DNA of 64,000 nt. It comes from Cervus elaphus. Taxonomy: Eukaryota; Chordata; Mammalia; Artiodactyla; Cervidae. Under the pieces are notes generated by a model. That model was not told the origin of the DNA. It saw nothing but the letters and a program-made list of their open reading frames with translations, and searched no databases. The stretch's first letter is position 1. Each line of letters starts with the position of its first letter. This document shows positions 58,829-64,000 of the stretch, one piece after another. A program made the translations under genes and the position numbers. The stretch spans positions 78,105,552 to 78,169,551 of the forward strand of contig NC_057815.1 of NCBI RefSeq assembly GCF_910594005.1. Direction: 5' to 3'.

Positions 58829-59149
58829 TTATTAACACTCTTACTATTAATACTAGTCCAACTACATACTAGACTACCCAACCCAGAAGGGAGAAGATTC
58901 TGTTGCCTGCTGGATAAAGTGAATGAATGAGTGAGATAAAAACAACCTGCATTCCTTCCAGGTTTGCCTCCTCTCTCTACACTGTCTAATGGGTTAGGGT
59001 GGTTTCCTCCAAAATAAATTTTTTTTTTTTCAAAACAGATTTTATATGGAGCAACCTACATGGTGGGAAGTGTTCCATACCACACTTCAAGTAGGAAAAT
59101 ATTAATTCCAAGTTGATTGTGAAAACATACTTCTTAAACCTTAGAGCAC

Positions 59150-59500
59150 CTAGTTAAAAAAACTACACAATAAAATACAATCAAAGGAGGAAAAACAGAA
59201 CAAACAAAAAATGGTAGAAGCTAGATCCAAATATAACAAAAGTTATGTTAAATAGCCTAAATGCACCAATTAAGAAAGAGATTATAAGAGTAGATAAAAA
59301 AAGAATATGCAACTCTCCACTGTTTACTAGAAACTCACTTAGTAAATGATATAAACTAGTAATATTAAATGTATGGAAAAATACACTAGCCAAACATGTA
59401 TCAAGAGCAAAGTGGAGTGGCTATAATATCAGATAAAGTAGACCAGGGCAAAGATAATTATTAGGGACAGAGATGGATACTACAGCTCTAGCTTTTATAT
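59150..59500 (+). mobile_element. L1 ORF2 fragment
   Basis: Sense L1: aaatgcaccaattaagaaag, ctagaaactcacttagtaaa, then tggagtggctataatatcag. The frame is broken by stops and small deletions. Confidence 0.8.
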
Positions 59501-59705
59501 AAAGCATCAGAGAAGATGAAGTTTCTACAGGATGGGGTGGGAGCAGGCAGAAAGGTCCTCTTCTCCTCACTGGACACTCCCAGCTCCCTGAGGACCCAGG
59601 AGCAGAAAGACACCAGCTCTCCCCTCTGGGGTCTCGGGCACATTCACTCATCTTCACGTGCTCCAGATTCCTTTCCAAACTCAATTACCTTCAGAGGGAG
59701 GCATG

Positions 59706-59921
59706 AATGTGTGCTCAGTCATGTCTCACTCTTTGCAACCCCCTGGGCTGTAGCCTGCCAGGCTCCCCTGTCCATGGAATTTTCCAGGCAAGAATCCTGG
59801 AGTGGGTTGCCATTTCCTCCTCCAGGGGATTTTCCCAATCCAGGGATTGAAGATCCAGAGACCTCTTATGTCTCCTGCATTGGCAGATGGGTTCTTTACC
59901 ACTAAGCCACCTGGGAAGCCC
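59706..59921 (-). mobile_element. Bov-tA SINE
   Basis: Antisense Bov-tA: gtgctcagtcatgtctcact and taagccacctgggaagccc. Confidence 0.93.
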
Positions 59922-60790
59922 ACCTTTAGCGAAAAAGCAATGCCAAAAGGATTAGAAGTCAGTGGCTTTGTTGAAAAAGTCATCCCATTCCCAGGATTAT
60001 CCCCTTATTCCTAGTGGTAAATTCTCAACTCTAGAGCATCATACTATTCACAGGGCTCTGCATCCCTATCGATAACAATGGGGGGCAAAAAAAATTCCCT
60101 CACTTCTACTCTTCCCCCCTCCCAGATATATTTCTCCCAAGAGAAACTAGACAGGGGGGGAAAAGAAAAAGAAAAAAACCTTCAAAACTCAACTGATCCT
60201 GCCCAGGAGAAAGGGTTCTGGATTATGTTTTCTGCTTCCAAGACCTTGGCAGGGTTGGTCTCAACAAGCCCCCGGCAGTGTGCTACACGGGTAGGATGTG
60301 CCGTCTGCCGTCTGGCTTCCAGACCCAACCCCTCGCAGTCTATTTAACACCTTCAATCCCCAGACTGCTTGAGACCTCAGCTGTGTCATCCGCCCGTGTG
60401 TGAAAATCCGAAGATCACGGGGGCCTCCACCACTCTGGACAGCTCTGATTCCGCCCGATTCCAGAAATAGAGATTTGGTTCGTACTCAGACTGGTCTTGC
60501 TGTCCTGGCTGCAGATAGGCTGGACTGGCAGCTCAGAGTCAAAAGTCAGACAGATGGAAGAGTCACGTGGGTCAGAAAGGCTGGCAGGAGGCCCACCCAG
60601 TATCTTCCTTCTGGAAAGGCAATGGTCTCAGCCGTGAGGCAATCTTCTGTCTTCCCAGGCCTGCAGTTTCACGAGTGATGAAATCTGCTATCGGGGGAGA
60701 ACTCAGTTTTTTGACTGTGAGAAATCCTGCAATGACAGTCTCTGTCCACAGCACTGGGTGAGGGATGTGGGATTTGCAGCTGGAGAGGGA
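59922..60790. other. Unique sequence, no gene recognised
   Basis: I recognise no repeat. Frames at 60078-60347 and 60400-60678 have no recognisable domain. Confidence 0.4.
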
Positions 60791-60985
60791 GGCTGGCTTT
60801 GCGGTTTGCTTGCTGTGTGACCTGGGGCTGGTGGCTTAACCTCTCCAAGCCTACATTGCTTCCTCTGCAAACCAAGGACTTAGTGTCTGCTCTCCCATTG
60901 CTGTTATGAGGATTGAAAGAAATAATGTATGCAAAATCCTTAGCATGGGGCCTTCTCAGATTAACTGTTGAATAAACAGAATTGC
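60790..60985 (+). mobile_element. MIR SINE
   Basis: Sense MIR: cttgctgtgtgacctggggc, tggtggcttaacctctccaa, then gttatgaggattgaaagaaa. Confidence 0.85.
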
Positions 60986-61004
60986 AGCAGACTCATTCAT
61001 TCCT

Positions 61005-61090
61005 CCAGGGCAGAGACCACTCCTGTGTCCACCATGATGGCTACAGGGATGCCTGCCGCAGGACTGGCACTCAGGGAACCCTCGTCAGCT
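61005..61090 (+). mobile_element. L2 3' end fragment
   Basis: cctccagggcagagaccact, then aggactggcactcaggga, matches the end of L2. Confidence 0.55.
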
Positions 61091-61900
61091 AAACGGTCCC
61101 ACTGTCTGGATCCAGTTAGCTGTAGGTACTTCCAAAGGAACATTTAATAACACCTCTCTTTGTCTGGTTTAGTTCTGAAATGAAAAGCAAGTGAGCCACC
61201 AAGCCATCCAGGATCCTGAAAGCATGTGGTCTCTCATATTATCACACCTTCCATTTACATCTGCAGCTGATTAAAAACAAGGATCTGTGAGATGAGCCCG
61301 TCTATAACACTTGACAACAAGCCACTCAGACCAAACATTCTCACTAGACCTTGAAGCACAGCAAGGTGGCATCAAGTTGGAGACAGACTGAAGAGAAGAG
61401 GCACTCAACTCATCTGGCATGATTTGAAGATACCATTAAGATAGAAACAAGCCTAGTCACCAGCTATTCAGGACCTAAATGGCTCTCTCCCCCAAACCTA
61501 TAATCTGAATATTTAAGAGGTACTCCAAAGAAGCACTTTTCTTCCAGAGAGGAAAGATTACATTAGAACAAATACATACTAAGTCAGTGGATATAATAAA
61601 TAATAATTGCCCTAATAGCTGCAACAAAAAGCTACTTGTGAGCTTCCCGTTCTCATTAATGGTCTGTTGAAACTCTTCAAATAAAAAATTTACCCTTCCC
61701 AGCCTTAAGTGGCAGATGTCTTTCTCTCTAAGACTGGTTGTTTCCATTATACTTTTCTCTCCGGATCTCACCACCCAGCTTCCCCCTGCTGTACCCCCAG
61801 GTCTCCCACGTCTCGTCTCCACTACATCCACTCTCCGCTCCTCTAGAGCCCACTTACGGTTCTTGGACCCGGGCGGGGAGGCGGGGGCGGCTCCCAGCAT
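61090..61900. other. Unique sequence, no gene recognised
   Basis: I recognise no repeat. The minus-strand frame at 61475-61900 has no recognisable domain. Confidence 0.4.
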
Positions 61901-61904
61901 GGGG

Positions 61905-62285
61905 CAGGACTACAGTGATTGGTTCAATGGTGGGCATGTGACCTCAGTCAGGCCAATCAGAGCTCATACAGTTTTGTTTGAGCTGTTGGGGAAGCTGCCT
62001 TGTCCCCTTTGCTATTAGGCTTTGAAGCTTAAGCTGCTGCAGACAGTTTTATAATCATAAGAGAAAAGCTGCTGGATAATGGAGCCAACCCAGGAGCAGA
62101 ATCCAGAGAAGCCAGCCAGCAAGAGGAAACAGGGTCCCAAAGACACCACTGAGGCCCTGAATCAACACACCCCTGTGGCCAATGCTATCTTCAGAACTTT
62201 CAAAAAAGCCAGCAAATGTTTTCTTGCTTTAATCGGTTTGAAATGTGTCTGTCTGCAGCCTGCAGAGTCCCGACGTAGAAATTTT
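61905..62285. mobile_element. Old LTR-like or other repeat remnant (uncertain)
   Basis: The motifs cagtcaggccaatcagagct and ggagccaacccaggagcaga, with a late agcctgcagagtcccgac, resemble a dispersed eutherian LTR-type repeat. The 76-residue frame at 62079-62309 lies inside this, so it is unlikely to be a gene. Confidence 0.4.
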
Positions 62286-62636
62286 AAATGGAAGTGCACT
62301 TATAAGTAGCAGCGTTATGACTTCTTAGCATCAGTGAAATTACTTAGAATGTAAGCATAATGCACTGGATTCCCAGAATTCCTTCCCATCTGCCTGCCCT
62401 GAAGAATGAGGATAGGACTGGCCACTTCTGACCAAGTGGTGGCTGACTTGGAAATGCGGATCATCTCAGCTGGATAATATTTTTCAGGTTAACAGGCCTT
62501 GGGTGATGACAAAGCACTGGTCTCTCAGGAAACCTGACTTCTAGTCCCCACTGGGTTGCTCTTGGCTCTGGGATCTCAAACAAGCCTTTTCTATGGCGAA
62601 TGAAGCCATCTGCCTCTAACACCAGGAGAATGGGAG

Positions 62637-63295
62637 GCAGTGCTACCTGGTACTTAACAACACGGGCTTTGAGTCAGGAAGCTTGGGGTTCAAATCCCCA
62701 GTCCACTCTCAACTAACTAGGTGATCTCAGGCAAGATATTTCTTTATATGTGAAAGGGAAATAATCAGTATTATTATGCAGGGTCATTTTAAGGATTAGA
62801 TAAGATAAAATGCTTTTGAAATGTGGTACTGGAGAAGACTCTTGAGGGTCCCTTGGACTGCAAGGAGATCAAACCAGTCAATCCTAAAGAAAATCAACCC
62901 TGAATATTCTTTGGAAGGACTGATGCTAAAGCTGAAGCTCTAATACTTTGGCCACCTGATATGAAGAGCTGATTCATTAGAAAAGACCGCAAAGCTGGGG
63001 AAGATTGAAGGCAAAAGGTGATGCTTAGATAGCATCACTGACTCAGTGGACACGAACTTAAGCAAACTCCGGGAGATAGTGGAGGACAGGGAAGCCTGGT
63101 GTGCTGCATGTAGTCCATGGGGTCGCAAAGAGTCGGACACAACTTAGCAACCGAATAACAAAATAAAGTTTGTGAAATGTGGTATAAAGACTCAATAAAT
63201 GTTAGCTATAATAGCTGTAAGACCAAATGAGAAAGACTGTGAAGTACTTTGTAAACACCATTAAGCGCTAGACCCATGTTAGGGATTATCATCAT
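62637..63295 (+). mobile_element. MIR SINE split by BovB
   Basis: Sense MIR: ctggtacttaacaacacggg, ttggggttcaaatccccagt, then gattagataagataaaatgc. BovB interrupts at 62829-63172. MIR resumes with agactcaataaatgttagct. Confidence 0.88.
62829..63172 (+). mobile_element. BovB LINE 3' end inside a MIR
   Basis: Sense BovB: ctggagaagactcttgaggg, tactttggccacctgatatg, then cgcaaagagtcggacacaac. An exact 12-bp TSD, tgaaatgtggta, flanks it at 62817-62828 and 63173-63184. The copy is 344 bp, 5' truncated, and has no coding capacity left. Confidence 0.97.
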
Positions 63296-63299
63296 CACA

Positions 63300-64000
63300 T
63301 CCCCTCACTCCTAAACTGGTCATGGGTTATAAGGTCACAGTGTGGGATAAAAGCAATAAACTCAATAAAATGAATTCAACTGATAAATTATACCCGATCC
63401 AGCAGAAGAGGGAGAGAGAGTGTGTTGTCAGTGGGGCATGAGGGTGCAAACTCCATACTCTGTCATTGTGTCAACAGGGTAGCACACTCCCCAAGAAACA
63501 CATGGGGGCAGTTCATGGAAAATGCGATCAATAGGGACCTGTTAAACGTTCCTCTGGAGGCCTGGAACTGTTCCCGAGCTATGAACCGTCTGGCCTGTGC
63601 TGAACTTTTCCAGAGCTACATCTGCAAAAAGAACAAGATCCCCTTCCTGATTTTTCAATTTAACAGCTTCACGGGCAGGATGAAAATGTGCTTCTTTATG
63701 AATGAGAAATTTCAGTTGCTGGTCTTGGCAGCACTGATTTCCAAGAAACCCAACCGTGAGGGGGGCTTCCTTACAGCGGACCCCTCCCATTTTCCACGGG
63801 CACATCCCATAAAATGAGTGAGGACTGGGTTTACCAGGGCTGCCCACAGGAAAGACACAGCCCTGGCAAAACCAGAAAGATATTCCTTCCAGGTGTTGGA
63901 GGAACAAGTCACCTCCTAGACCAAAGGGACGCTGGTTCTTTTTCAGTTTGGGAGCTTTAAAAAAAAAAATACACAAAACAAGCCTAAGAAGTACTCACCA
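63300..64000. other. Unique sequence, no gene recognised
   Basis: I recognise no repeat and no domain. The minus-strand frame at 63542-63976 is 144 residues with no family signal. The last bases read, on the minus strand, tggtgagtactt, which would fit a splice donor of an exon lying beyond the window edge. Confidence 0.3.

Noticed and set aside
62079..62309. 76-residue frame with a basic, charged start
   Set aside because: It lies inside a segment resembling a dispersed old LTR-type repeat, so the ATG and composition are likely incidental.
63980..64000. Possible minus-strand splice donor at the right edge
   Set aside because: The pattern tggtgagtactt fits a donor, but the exon would lie outside the window and the match alone is too short to support a gene.
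1..64000. CRISPR arrays, phage, operons or other microbial systems
   Set aside because: The evenly spaced sequences in the window are dispersed SINEs with target-site duplications, and no microbial-type genes or ribosome binding sites occur.

Overview
The window is nuclear DNA from a ruminant, most likely a bovid. The evidence is repeat content. Three families together are diagnostic of ruminants or cetartiodactyls: about thirteen tRNA-derived Bov-tA SINEs, seven CHR-type SINEs and four 5'-truncated BovB (RTE) LINE copies. They lie on a general mammalian background of MIR, L2, L1, MaLR LTRs and DNA transposon fossils. Families were assigned by recognising consensus motifs from memory, so boundaries without a target-site duplication (TSD) are good to about 10-30 bases. 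I cannot separate cattle from sheep, goat or another bovid.

I found no protein-coding gene, tRNA, rRNA, CRISPR array or microbial-type gene cluster. No open frame exceeds about 190 codons. The longest are reverse-strand shadows of retrotransposons, read-throughs of (TG)n microsatellites, or short frames with no recognisable domain. The only recognisable protein homology is the decayed C-terminal part of BovB reverse transcriptase in two fragments. The window looks intergenic or intronic. A possible minus-strand splice donor sits at the extreme right edge but cannot be judged here.

Layout: 1-15.5 kb is mixed repeat and unique sequence, with two (TG)n tracts, a BovB copy, an L1 split by a Bov-tA, an MLT1 LTR split by a Bov-tA, a hAT-type element with terminal repeats and 8-bp TSD, and two divergently oriented CTCF-like motifs near 8.4 and 8.7 kb. 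15.5-19.0 kb is a 3.4-kb stretch in which I see no repeat. 19-30.4 kb is repeat rich and includes an L1 3' end and a small CpG-rich, G4-prone segment at 24.0-24.4 kb. 30.4-32.8 kb is repeat poor and holds a perfect 24-bp palindrome. 32.8-35.3 kb is a long antisense L2-like block with a later insertion. 37.8-38.5 kb is an ATTA-rich enhancer-like stretch. 38.7-64 kb alternates SINEs, BovB, MIR, L2 and unique sequence, with an old LTR near 58.5 kb.

The best supported results are nested insertions with clear TSDs, which give relative ages: MIR, L2, L1 and MLT1 hosts are split by younger Bov-tA, BovB or DNA elements. The most interesting non-repeat signals are the CTCF-like pair, the palindrome, the CpG/G4 segment and the ATTA-rich stretch. 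All are candidates for regulatory function and need conservation or chromatin data. I did not find a previously undescribed biological system.
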